In this document: positions 25,558-34,220 of the stretch, in pieces
Layout: the number at the start of each line of letters is the position of its first letter
Position numbering within the stretch: the stretch's first letter is position 1
NCBI GenBank assembly: GCA_964630775.1
Contig: CAZVYY010000007.1
Location: 1-64,000 of the forward strand
DNA: 64,000 nt
Direction: 5' to 3'
From: Anaeroglomus sp964630775
GTDB lineage: Bacteria; Planctomycetota; Phycisphaerae; Sedimentisphaerales; Anaerohalosphaeraceae
Translations under genes and position numbers: made by a program
The notes under the pieces: generated by a model
What the model saw: only the letters and a program-made list of their open reading frames with translations
What the model was told of the DNA's origin: nothing
The model's database searches: none

Positions 25558-28500
25558 CTATTTACTACCTTTGATAGCCTGTATACTATTTACTGGTTTA
25601 CCATCCGGCGTTACGACTCGCAGACAGAAACCCCATTCGCCTGAACCCTGAACCACTTTAACCAGAACAGGATTGTCGCCTTTTTTCAAGCTCACGTTGA
25701 CCTTGTCGCTGGCAGGAGTCACCGCCCGAACCTCTTTTTTCGTGTGAATCAGCTTGCCATCCAGCCAAATCATAACACCATCGTCGCTGCCAACCTCAAA
25801 AACAGCGTCGATTTGGGCCTCAGAAACGAGATTCGTCCGAAGATAAGCGACCCTGTCGTTTCCAGATAATACGCTTCCTATGTTAACCAGCCAAAACTGG
25901 TCTTGATTATCAGACATCGGGACCGGCTTCCAAGTTACACTTCCGGCATTAGTTTCTGGAACAAATTTTATATCATACAAATCATTGGCCGTTTTTTGGG
26001 CTTCCATATAAGGGCCTGATATCTCCCATTCCAGTATATATCCCGCCTTTTTATCCAATTCACGATATATTTTCCCGGCCTGTTCTTTCAGGGAATCATT
26101 GGAGGATGTTTCCATGATTTTCTGCAAAGCCGCCTTGGCTTTTGTCGATGTCAGTCCCGAGCCTATTTTGGAACAGATACTTACGATGGCGACTTCGGCC
26201 TCCGCCTTTAATTCAGGATTTTCCATCGCTGTTATGGCCACATTCAGTGCTTTTTCACTGCCGTAAGCACTCAGGGCACTGAGTACCTGCTTTTGTTCAA
26301 CGCTGCGATTCACCAAAGTCATTGCATTGGCAATTTCATCGACAATCTGCTCGGTGGAACGGGTGGAATCTTTGCTGACCATTCTTAAATAAGAGCGAAA
26401 AGCAATGACTTTGGTCTTTTCATCCTGGCTCGTTTCCGCAATCTGTTTCATCTCTTTGGCAAAATCGCTGCCGGGCCAGTCCGACATGGCCCGAAAGGCC
26501 GCCTGAGCGATTTCGGCATCCGCAGCGGCGGCCTGCTTACGCAGAAAATCAACGGTCTGGCTGTCTCCAATGCGTCCAATCGCAGCCAGCAGCGCCATTT
26601 TTGCATTCTTGTCCTGCGTTTTATCATAGGCCTCTGTCAGGACTTTGGCACTGCCCTGCTCCTGAGACTGTTTCCCAGCCACGGACACAACAAGGCCCTG
26701 CACGGCATTATCCGGTTTTTCCACCAGCAACGCCACCAATGCTGTCAAATCTTCCGGCGCAGCGATAAGCTGCAGTGCCCGAACCGCTTCCTGCCGGATG
26801 CGGTTATCATCGGCGCGGGCCAGCGTCAGCAGGCTGCTCATAGCCGCACGAATCTGCCGCTGGCCGGCGGTGCGGATCAATTCCCGGCAAACCGCCTTGT
26901 CGGCATCGGTCGCCGCCGGCTTCTGGAGCATGGCAGCAATCGTCTGATTGACATTTTTATCAGACAGGGTGTCCAGCGTATAGCGGGCCAGATCCTGTTC
27001 TCCTCGATCGGTCGCACGGGCGGCGGTTTGGGCCAGCACTTCGACGCAGTCTGCATCCCCCACAACCTGCAACGCTGCGACGGCGGCGTTGCGAACTTCA
27101 ACCGATTCGCTTGCCATAGCCTTCATGGCATAATTTTTACCCGCGGCATTTCCGCCGGCGGCAACGGCACCCAGCATACGCACCTGCTGGTCAGCCGGGA
27201 GGGTGTTGGCTCCGGCCAGGATTTTTTCCAAGGCTGCGGCATCCCTGACCTCACGAACCAGGGTGATTGCCGCGGTCATCACAACCGGGTCCTTGTCCTG
27301 CAGCGCGGGGATAATCACCTTTTCGGCCTGCCCGGCGTGCACCTGCACCAGTCCTCGCAGCGCTCCGGCCCGAATAGCCGACGGATAATCAGGTCCATAA
27401 AGCTGCTGATAAATTGCCGCGGCTTTTGTATTCTGAGCTTTTTGAGCACAGCTCAGAATGGCATCCAGAAGCAGCATTTTATTATCCGGTGAGATGGTTT
27501 TGATTGAGGCCATCAGTGCATCGGCGGCATCGGCGGTACCAATTCTGCCCAGCGACAAAACCGCTGCAGCAGAGATTGCCTGCGAGGCATCTTCAATCAA
27601 TTCACTCAGCGGTCCGACTGCCGAAGCTGTTTTTCGACCACCCAGTGAGGAGATGACGCCGATTTTGATCTTTTCGTCCTGTGTTTTTGTCAAAAGTCCC
27701 AGCAGAGCCTGATCCGCCGCATCCCCCGGAATGCGTTCAAGAGCATAACGGGCAATATCGGATGTCTTGGGATCAGCCAGCATGGGGGCAAGCACCGCGA
27801 CCGATTTTTCCGTACCGAACAATCCGAGCTGACGACAGAACATGTCTTTGGCATCGTACGGGACAGCCGCATCCTGCAAGGCGGCCAGAACCGCGGTTTC
27901 AATTTCCGCCAGCACGGCGGGATCATCTATCCACGCAACAATCATTTCCTGCAACTGCGTAAACGACAGGCGGCTTTTTCCATATTCATAGGACTTGGCC
28001 TGTTTAATCACATCATCCAATTTGCTCTTATCCAATGGGGCCGGCAGCGGCTTGGTCGGAACATCATAATCACCGAGAGCAAACTGAATCCCCGCCAGAT
28101 AATGCTGCAGGACAGCCGGCGTCCAGGTCAGATAATGGTTATGCCCCAGAGAACAATAAAATACACGTCCCTGCCCCCAATTCTTAACCCAGCTTATGCC
28201 CGTATCAGCATCCTTGGACGGAACGCCCGGGGCATTTCGTGTCGCCTCATCCGACATATCCAGACTCATCAGAACAAGCTGTTTGCTGCGGGAATACAGC
28301 GGCGCAGCCGTCAGGTATATTTCATCATTGACCTTAAATCCCTTGCCTTCGAACATCGTCATCAGGGGGTGACTGGGCTGATCAATCTTGATCGCCCAGG
28401 TTCCGCCTGCCGTCCAGGGATGACTTGTGAACTGTCCGCCCATCATCTCGGCGGCTTCAGGCCAATCATAGAAATTGTCTGTCGCGGCATGGATGCCAAT

Positions 28501-28896
28501 CACACCTTTGCCGCCTTTGACAAAATTCATAAACGCGGTTTTCTGGGCATCACTGAACTTCAACTGGGTCGTATTATTCAGACAGACAGCATCGTACTTC
28601 TGAAGATTCTGTTCGGTGAAGACCGCCATATCATCGGAAAAATCGGCTTTAAACGCGCCGGTTTTGGCAGACATGATTTCCAGGGTTTTGATCCAATAGG
28701 GTATACTGCTGTGCTTGAACCCATCACATCGACTGAATACCAGAACCGCTCTCTGGCGGGCAGGTGCGACAACTGGCTTATCCGGCATCGCCGCTGCGAT
28801 TTTGCTTTCTTCATCCTGCGTCACCGCATTGGCCGGACGGCCCAATCCCAGAATCACCCCACACAAAACAGCGGCTATCAACCCATTTTTAAACAT
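25558..28896 (-). CDS. Secreted ThuA-HEAT repeat-PA14-like multidomain protein
   Basis: A 1112-residue exported protein with a Sec signal (MFKNGLIAAVLCGVILGLG). Residues 45-290 form a ThuA-like class I glutamine-amidotransferase fold (LVFSRCDGFKHSSIPYWI, GKGVIGIHAATDNFYDWPE, GRVFYCSLGHNHYLTW), a family tied to trehalose and keto-sugar metabolism. Residues about 330-960 are alpha-helical HEAT-type repeats (for example ISSLGGRKTASAVGPLSELI). The C-terminal 150 residues resemble a PA14/sialidase-lectin-like domain seen in planctomycete proteins (FEVGSDDGVMIWLDGKLIH). The helical solenoid may dock partners or polymer, while the ThuA part acts on a sugar derivative. AGGAGAG precedes the ATG. Confidence 0.8.
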   Translation of the reverse strand: MFKNGLIAAVLCGVILGLGRPANAVTQDEESKIAAAMPDKPVVAPARQRAVLVFSRCDGFKHSSIPYWIKTLEIMSAKTGAFKADFSDDMAVFTEQNLQKYDAVCLNNTTQLKFSDAQKTAFMNFVKGGKGVIGIHAATDNFYDWPEAAEMMGGQFTSHPWTAGGTWAIKIDQPSHPLMTMFEGKGFKVNDEIYLTAAPLYSRSKQLVLMSLDMSDEATRNAPGVPSKDADTGISWVKNWGQGRVFYCSLGHNHYLTWTPAVLQHYLAGIQFALGDYDVPTKPLPAPLDKSKLDDVIKQAKSYEYGKSRLSFTQLQEMIVAWIDDPAVLAEIETAVLAALQDAAVPYDAKDMFCRQLGLFGTEKSVAVLAPMLADPKTSDIARYALERIPGDAADQALLGLLTKTQDEKIKIGVISSLGGRKTASAVGPLSELIEDASQAISAAAVLSLGRIGTADAADALMASIKTISPDNKMLLLDAILSCAQKAQNTKAAAIYQQLYGPDYPSAIRAGALRGLVQVHAGQAEKVIIPALQDKDPVVMTAAITLVREVRDAAALEKILAGANTLPADQQVRMLGAVAAGGNAAGKNYAMKAMASESVEVRNAAVAALQVVGDADCVEVLAQTAARATDRGEQDLARYTLDTLSDKNVNQTIAAMLQKPAATDADKAVCRELIRTAGQRQIRAAMSSLLTLARADDNRIRQEAVRALQLIAAPEDLTALVALLVEKPDNAVQGLVVSVAGKQSQEQGSAKVLTEAYDKTQDKNAKMALLAAIGRIGDSQTVDFLRKQAAAADAEIAQAAFRAMSDWPGSDFAKEMKQIAETSQDEKTKVIAFRSYLRMVSKDSTRSTEQIVDEIANAMTLVNRSVEQKQVLSALSAYGSEKALNVAITAMENPELKAEAEVAIVSICSKIGSGLTSTKAKAALQKIMETSSNDSLKEQAGKIYRELDKKAGYILEWEISGPYMEAQKTANDLYDIKFVPETNAGSVTWKPVPMSDNQDQFWLVNIGSVLSGNDRVAYLRTNLVSEAQIDAVFEVGSDDGVMIWLDGKLIHTKKEVRAVTPASDKVNVSLKKGDNPVLVKVVQGSGEWGFCLRVVTPDGKPVNSIQAIKGSK

Positions 28897-29123
28897 GTCT
28901 TAACTCTCCTATCGTGCTTAATCGTACTTGTCCTGATTATTGTTTCAGGTTGAAATTTTCACATTATTTGAAACTGTAGTAGCTTCGCAGAGCTAATCGT
29001 ATTTAACAAATTTATAATTAAGGACTTATGGAAATATCAATACGGCAAAACTCGGTGTTCAATCGGGTTTCAGGGCAGATTCAGACATGAAATGGGGTTT
29101 ACCAGATTCTGCCCGCAAATCGC

Positions 29124-29412
29124 TCATTTTTGCCACGCCATAATACGCTGTATCCTTGCTACAGGTTCCATTATTTTGCGCGCCGACAGACCTGTTAGAG
29201 AAGCCACGACCTGCGCATCGTTTTCGTTCAGGAAGGAATCCATATTCCCCCCCGCCCTGCCATCCGATACCGATACACCCGACGGTGATGCGGCTGCCGA
29301 CCGAGGGGGTTGCCGCACGGGCCACAGATTTAAAAATGAAAGGGAGTCCAGCAAAACCCATAGCGACCGCAACAGACCACCTGATTAAAGTCCTGCGATT
29401 CATTTTTTTCAT
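29124..29412 (-). pseudogene. Broken Tat-exported Gfo/Idh/MocA oxidoreductase remnant
   Basis: Only the start of an oxidoreductase gene remains. MNRRTLIRWSVAVAMGFAG is a Tat signal, and SRITVGCIGIGWQGGG the start of the NAD loop. At a run of seven G (plus-strand C at 29247-29253) the frame breaks: in the original frame the protein turns to nonsense, while dropping one G gives the expected GGGNMDSFLNENDAQVVA. The similarity then stops where AVCDVD should follow, so about 350 codons have also been lost. It sits between intact paralogues and looks like decay of one copy in the expanded set. Confidence 0.7.
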
Positions 29413-29471
29413 GACTGTAGTCTCGATTGAATCAACTGCGGTATCCCTGTTCTGTGCAAAGATTCCTGCGT

Positions 29472-30788
29472 TTATAATCGCCACGGACTCCGGTACGAGC
29501 GAGACAGATAACGGTTGGCCTCAGAATCATTGATAAATTCTTCTTTGGCCGCGTCCCAGTGCAGTTTCCGTCCGGTCAGCATTGCAATTTCTCCCAGCAG
29601 GCCCACACTGATGGATCGATGTGCTATGCGGGCCGGGGTGATGGTTTCCCGACGGCTTTTAACACAATCGATAAAATTCTGCTGATGATTGCTGCTTTTA
29701 TACAGGCGAATTTCTTCGGGGCCGATTTTTTCCTGGAGAATCTTCGGGTCGGATGCATCGATCCTGTCGCCGCGATCCACATGAATCCAGCCTTTATCGC
29801 CATACCAGACCGTCCCCATGCCTTTGGGCTGTGCTGAGGCATTGGCAACCTTGATTGTTACGCCCGTGGCGTATTCACAGACAAAGGAATAGGCATACGG
29901 GGTATCGTAAACGCCCACGGTATGATACTTGCCCTGGCCTTCGATTGTGACAGGACCGCTTTCATCCAGCCCGAGGCCCCAGTGAGCAATATCGATATGG
30001 TGGCCCGCCCAGTCGGTCAACTGGCCGCCCGAATAATCCATAATCCAGCGCCAGTCCCAGTGCGGGGCCTGGCCGCCGTAATCCATGAAAGGCCGCCATG
30101 GAGCAGGCCCCAGCCACATCTCCCAGTCCAGCGTCTGCGGGACCGGCTTGATGCTGGCCTGTTTAGGGCCGCCGCCGTCAGGAAGCCCGACTTCAACATA
30201 ATGGACTTTTCCAATCCGGCCATTACGGACCAGTTCGCTGCCGCGATGGAAATTGGCAATCGACCGCTGCCAGCTTCCCGTCTGCCAGATGGTTCCATAC
30301 CGGGCGACGGCATCACAGATCGCACGCCCTTCCCGAATGGTGCGGGCAAGCGGTTTTTCGCCGTAGATGTCAATGCCTTCCCGAATACAGGCGACCGCCA
30401 TGGCCGCATGCCAATGGTCGGGCAGAGCCAGCATCGCTGTATCGACTTTTTCTTTAGCCAGCAACTGGCGATAGTCGCCATAAGCCCGGCAATCCTGATT
30501 GCCATACCGTCCATCGACGGCATTTTTGGCATCGCGCAGGTGGTTCTGGTCCACGTCGCAGACGGCCACCAACTGGACTTCGGGGATGTGCAGAAACGCA
30601 TCCATGTTGCCGCGTCCCATCGAGCCGCAGCCGATCGCCGCCATGGTGATGCGGTTGCTTGGAGCAATATACCCGTTTTTACCCAGTGCAGACGGTTGAA
30701 TTAAATAGGGAAAACCGACTGCACCCGCAAACGCCGCAGAAGCTTTCCGGAGAAAGCTTCTGCGATTAATTTTACTGGATTGTGTCAT
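29472..30788 (-). CDS. Tat-exported Gfo/Idh/MocA family oxidoreductase (5)
   Basis: A 438-residue exported oxidoreductase. INRRSFLRKASAAFAGAVGF is the Tat signal, AAIGCGSMGRGNMDAFL the NAD loop, ALPDHWHAAM and YGEKPLARTI the active-site segments, and GGQLTDWAGHHIDIAHW the substrate-side His-Asp motif. Its C-terminus (RYLSRSYRSPW) resembles that of the enzyme at 14939-16210 (RLLSRSPRAKW), so these two are closer to each other than to the paralogue pair between them. The isomerase-like gene ends 14 bases upstream, indicating co-transcription. Confidence 0.85.
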   Translation of the reverse strand: MTQSSKINRRSFLRKASAAFAGAVGFPYLIQPSALGKNGYIAPSNRITMAAIGCGSMGRGNMDAFLHIPEVQLVAVCDVDQNHLRDAKNAVDGRYGNQDCRAYGDYRQLLAKEKVDTAMLALPDHWHAAMAVACIREGIDIYGEKPLARTIREGRAICDAVARYGTIWQTGSWQRSIANFHRGSELVRNGRIGKVHYVEVGLPDGGGPKQASIKPVPQTLDWEMWLGPAPWRPFMDYGGQAPHWDWRWIMDYSGGQLTDWAGHHIDIAHWGLGLDESGPVTIEGQGKYHTVGVYDTPYAYSFVCEYATGVTIKVANASAQPKGMGTVWYGDKGWIHVDRGDRIDASDPKILQEKIGPEEIRLYKSSNHQQNFIDCVKSRRETITPARIAHRSISVGLLGEIAMLTGRKLHWDAAKEEFINDSEANRYLSRSYRSPWRL

Positions 30789-30802
30789 TGCAATAATCCT
30801 GA

Positions 30803-31804
30803 TTATCGATTGTCTTTATCGAACGCAGCGTCAAAGGCCAGTGTGGACGGCTGGAAATCGGCTCGTTTCACAAACGCACAGGCCTCCCGGGCGCCATGCA
30901 TCCGGTCCATGCCGGAATCTTCCCACTCGACCGAGAGAGGCCCGTTATACCCGATATGATTGAGGGTGCGGATAATCTCTTCGAAATTCACGCCGCCATG
31001 TCCCAGCGAACGGAAATCCCAGCCGCGCTGCGGATTGCCGAAATTCAGATGCGAGGCCAGAATGCCATTGTAGCCATCCAATTGAATGGCGGCATCTTTC
31101 ATGTGAACATGATAAATCCGATCCGGGAATTCATTCAGGAAGCGTACCGGATTGACCATCTGCCAATGCAGGTGGCTGGGGTCAAAATTGAAGCCGAACG
31201 TTTTGCGGTTATTGAGTGCCGCCAGCGCTCGTTTGGCGGTCACAATATCAAAGGCGATTTCAGTCGGATGGACTTCGAGAGCAAACTTGACGCCGCATTC
31301 ATCGAACACATCCAGAATCGGATTCCACATCTTGGCAAAATACTTGAATCCATCGTCGATCATCTTATCCGTGACCGGCGGGAAACTGTACAGGAAATGC
31401 CAGATCGAGGAACCGGTGAAGCCGTTGACCACTTTGACGCCCATATTTTTGGCTGCCTTGGCAGTGGCCTTCATTGCCTTGACCGCCCAGGCCCGTTTCT
31501 TTTCCGGATCGCCTTTGCAGTCGGCGGGAGCAAAACCATCGGAGCGGCTATCGTTGTTCAGGTCACAAACGAGCTGCCCTGCCAGATGGTTGCTGATGGC
31601 AAACAGTTTTAAATTGTTTTCTTCCAGAATCGCCTTTTGCTTTTTGCAATAGCCGGTGTCTTTTGCCGCTTTGAACACGTCGAGATGGTCACCCCAGCAG
31701 GCCAGTTCCAGGCCGTCATAGCCCATCTCTGCCATCATGGGTGCCAATTCTGCCAGCGGGATATCGGCCCACTGCCCGGTAAACAGCGTAACAGGTCTTG
31801 CCAT
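30803..31804 (-). CDS. Cytosolic sugar phosphate isomerase/epimerase (TIM barrel)
   Basis: A 333-residue xylose-isomerase-like TIM barrel without signal peptide, so it acts in the cytoplasm. Metal and substrate residues are visible in ALEVHPTEIAFD, FDPSHLHWQ, HVHMKDAA and the final SVEWEDSGMDR. Homologues in such clusters act on keto-sugars, inosose or 2-keto-myo-inositol. AAGGAGAG stands well placed before the ATG. It is followed by exported and preceded by cytosolic Gfo/Idh/MocA genes (gaps of 14 and 31 bases), so it could convert the imported keto-sugar product. Confidence 0.85.
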   Translation of the reverse strand: MARPVTLFTGQWADIPLAELAPMMAEMGYDGLELACWGDHLDVFKAAKDTGYCKKQKAILEENNLKLFAISNHLAGQLVCDLNNDSRSDGFAPADCKGDPEKKRAWAVKAMKATAKAAKNMGVKVVNGFTGSSIWHFLYSFPPVTDKMIDDGFKYFAKMWNPILDVFDECGVKFALEVHPTEIAFDIVTAKRALAALNNRKTFGFNFDPSHLHWQMVNPVRFLNEFPDRIYHVHMKDAAIQLDGYNGILASHLNFGNPQRGWDFRSLGHGGVNFEEIIRTLNHIGYNGPLSVEWEDSGMDRMHGAREACAFVKRADFQPSTLAFDAAFDKDNR

Positions 31805-31835
31805 ATTAATTCTCTCCTTGGATTAAGGTCTCATG

Positions 31836-33002
31836 TCATTTTACGAACGGAGTCCACTTTTTGCTGCTGCCGGCGCTCTTTAAGAGCGTTTGCAGGAACA
31901 GCATACCGCGAAGACCATCTTCGACTTTCGGGAAATCCCGCACGATTGCATCGACTTTCTTGCCTTCGATATTGGCTCGAACCGTATCGGCGAAATTCAG
32001 ATAGATGTTGGCCATGGCTTCAATAAAGGCTTCGGGGTGTCCGGAAGGCAGACGGGTGGCGCGGGCCGCGGCGGCACTTTCTTTACCGACATAATCATTA
32101 CCGCGTTTCCAGACCTGGGTCGGCTGGCCCATCATTTTGACGTACAGATAATTGGGGTGTTCCTGATGCCATTCGAGGCCGCCTTTTTCACCGTAAATCC
32201 AAATCGCCAGATTGTTTTCTTCGCCGACGGAAATCTGACTGGCATGCAGGACACCTCTGGCACCATTGTCAAACTTAACAAGACAATTGATGTCGTCATC
32301 TACTTTGCGACCCGGAACAAAGGTGGTCAATTCCGAGCATAAATGCGTAATTTTCAGACCTGTGATGTACTCGGCCAGATTTTCCGCATGGGTGCCGATG
32401 TCACCGCCGCAGCCTGAGCCGCCGCTTTGTTTGGGGTCGGTTCTCCAGGACGCCTGCATCTGGCCGCTTTTTTCCAGCGCCGTCGCAAGCCATCCCTGCG
32501 GATACTGGACGACGATTTTGCGTATTTTTCCCAGCTTACCGGAATGAACCATATCTTTGGCCAATTTGACCATCGGATATCCGGTATAATTGTGCATTAA
32601 GCCGAACACTTTCCCAGTTTTTTTGACTAACTTAACAAGTGTCTTGGCTTCTGCGACACTGATGGTCATTGGTTTTTCGCACATAACATGGAAACCGGCC
32701 TTCAGCAGTTCGCTGGCGATGGGGAAATGCCAGTTATTGGGTGTGCAAACCGCCACAAAATCCATCCGTTCGCCGTCGGGCAGCTTGTTTTCCGCGGCAA
32801 TCAATTCCTTGTAATTGCCGTAGCAGCGGGCCGGATTCAGACACAGGACTTCGGCCATCTTTTTGGATTTGACCGGGTCAATATCGAAAGCCCCACCCAC
32901 CAATTCGATATGTCCGTCCATGCGAGATGCCTTGCGATGTACCTCTCCGATAAATGCCCCCATACCGCCGCCAATCATACCCATTCGTAGTTTTCGTTTC
33001 AT
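31836..33002 (-). CDS. Cytosolic Gfo/Idh/MocA family oxidoreductase (6)
   Basis: A 388-residue oxidoreductase that starts directly with the Rossmann fold (MKRKLRMGMIGGGMGAFIGE) and has no Tat signal, unlike the other five intact copies here. The active-site motif is MCEKPMTISV. The substrate-side segment reads GGDIGTHAENLAEYITGL. It is the first gene of the co-directional run 33002 to 14939 and forms a pair with the cytosolic TIM-barrel isomerase, which suggests the two process the sugar product inside the cell, for example reducing a 3-keto-sugar. Confidence 0.85.
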   Translation of the reverse strand: MKRKLRMGMIGGGMGAFIGEVHRKASRMDGHIELVGGAFDIDPVKSKKMAEVLCLNPARCYGNYKELIAAENKLPDGERMDFVAVCTPNNWHFPIASELLKAGFHVMCEKPMTISVAEAKTLVKLVKKTGKVFGLMHNYTGYPMVKLAKDMVHSGKLGKIRKIVVQYPQGWLATALEKSGQMQASWRTDPKQSGGSGCGGDIGTHAENLAEYITGLKITHLCSELTTFVPGRKVDDDINCLVKFDNGARGVLHASQISVGEENNLAIWIYGEKGGLEWHQEHPNYLYVKMMGQPTQVWKRGNDYVGKESAAAARATRLPSGHPEAFIEAMANIYLNFADTVRANIEGKKVDAIVRDFPKVEDGLRGMLFLQTLLKSAGSSKKWTPFVK

Positions 33003-33065
33003 GCCTTCATCCTCAAAAATAATGGTTTTTCTTTGTAAGATTGCCTTACAGCCCGGCCGGTTACA

Positions 33066-33902
33066 TTATTGATACAAAGCCGGCATTTTGTTCGTCCATC
33101 GAGCCATCCGATAGGTGTTTTTCCAGTTGACGATATCCACATGGCCGTCAATGAAGACTACATTAGAATCCCCGCTTTCTTTTTTGTCAAAGGTAGTTTT
33201 GTGAAAACTTGCAAAACAATCCAAATAAGTCTGACCGCCTGTCGGCTCCCAGCTTGTGGAAGTTGTCCAGGCCGCGGCTACACTGGGGTGCTGAGGTCCG
33301 CCGCATAAAGCATTGTCATTGAGCGTGGACGAATATCGGCTTGTGGTAATCCAGGGGTTTTCTTCGGCAAAAAAGAAGATAGCTGCAGGAGAGCGAACGT
33401 CGGATGTTTTTACCCGCAGAATATGCTTGTATTGGGTAACGCCGCTCAGTTCAAATCCCCCTAAAAAGGCGTTCATACTGTAACCAAATGAGGGTTTGAC
33501 CTCAATATTGCTGGGGCAGGGATTATGGGATAATCGGGCAAACCGATCAAAAACCGGGCAAATATGGCTTTTATCCTGACCGCCCAGATACGGCCATAAA
33601 CTTCCAGCCAGTTCGGGTTTTATGAGCGGATTTCGGAGCGGATCATGCCATTGACACGTCCGGTATGGATCAATAGATTTGAAGATGGACCCCCAGGCGT
33701 TGGGAAACAATGCGTCATAATCTTCTGTGTACATCTTGCCGGCAAGACCATACTGCTTGAGATTATTGCGGCAAATGACATTCCACGCCGATTCTTTGGC
33801 CCTTCGGAGTGCCGGGACGACAATGGCAAGCAGCATCGCGATAATTGCAATCACAACCAGCAGCTCAATCAGCGTGAATCCCTGTTTTGCTTTCTGATAC
33901 AT
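33066..33902 (-). CDS. Type II secretion-like pseudopilin (DUF1559-like)
   Basis: A 278-residue protein with the prepilin cleavage site KQGFTLIELLVVIAIIAMLLAIVVPAL at its N-terminus (cut after Gly, then methyl-Phe). The long globular C-terminus ends in an FIDGHVDIVNW motif typical of the H-X9-DG pseudopilin-like proteins that planctomycetes and lentisphaeres carry in large numbers. Its function is unknown; it may form fibres or serve a secretion system for polysaccharide processing. It sits 63 bases before the oxidoreductase cluster and faces away from the AraC gene. Confidence 0.85.
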   Translation of the reverse strand: MYQKAKQGFTLIELLVVIAIIAMLLAIVVPALRRAKESAWNVICRNNLKQYGLAGKMYTEDYDALFPNAWGSIFKSIDPYRTCQWHDPLRNPLIKPELAGSLWPYLGGQDKSHICPVFDRFARLSHNPCPSNIEVKPSFGYSMNAFLGGFELSGVTQYKHILRVKTSDVRSPAAIFFFAEENPWITTSRYSSTLNDNALCGGPQHPSVAAAWTTSTSWEPTGGQTYLDCFASFHKTTFDKKESGDSNVVFIDGHVDIVNWKNTYRMARWTNKMPALYQ

Positions 33903-34153
33903 GCAGACATCTCCTTTCGAAAATCAATTTCGAATTATGCTAATACATTTATTTTACAACATCGTCAAATGAAAAGTCTGCACCAATATTTCCCATTGGC
34001 ACATTTTAAACAAAATAACGATTTTAATGACCATCAGGACAAAAAATTTTTCAGGATAAGTTTCATCTGCTACACACCAATTCCGCCTTTATCGTTCAAT
34101 TTGTCATCTTTCAGGAGCATGAAACACCTTTCTGACTATGGGTTGATTCTTTT

Positions 34154-34182
34154 TTTACTTGACCTGAAAGGCTGTTTATAAT
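34154..34182 (+). promoter_or_regulatory. Candidate sigma70 promoter of the AraC gene
   Basis: In the 318-base AT-rich gap between the pseudopilin and AraC genes, a perfect TATAAT stands at 34177-34182. TTTACT lies 17 bases upstream as a moderate -35. Transcription would start near 34190, some 30 bases before the ATG. No other gene or clear repeat was seen in this gap. Confidence 0.5.
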
Positions 34183-34220
34183 ACCTAATAGACTATGGCA
34201 GATTTTTAACAGAAACAGGC

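Noticed and set aside
34159..34182. TTGACC with TATAAT as promoter pair
   Set aside because: Spacing is only 12 bases; TTTACT at 17 bases fits better.
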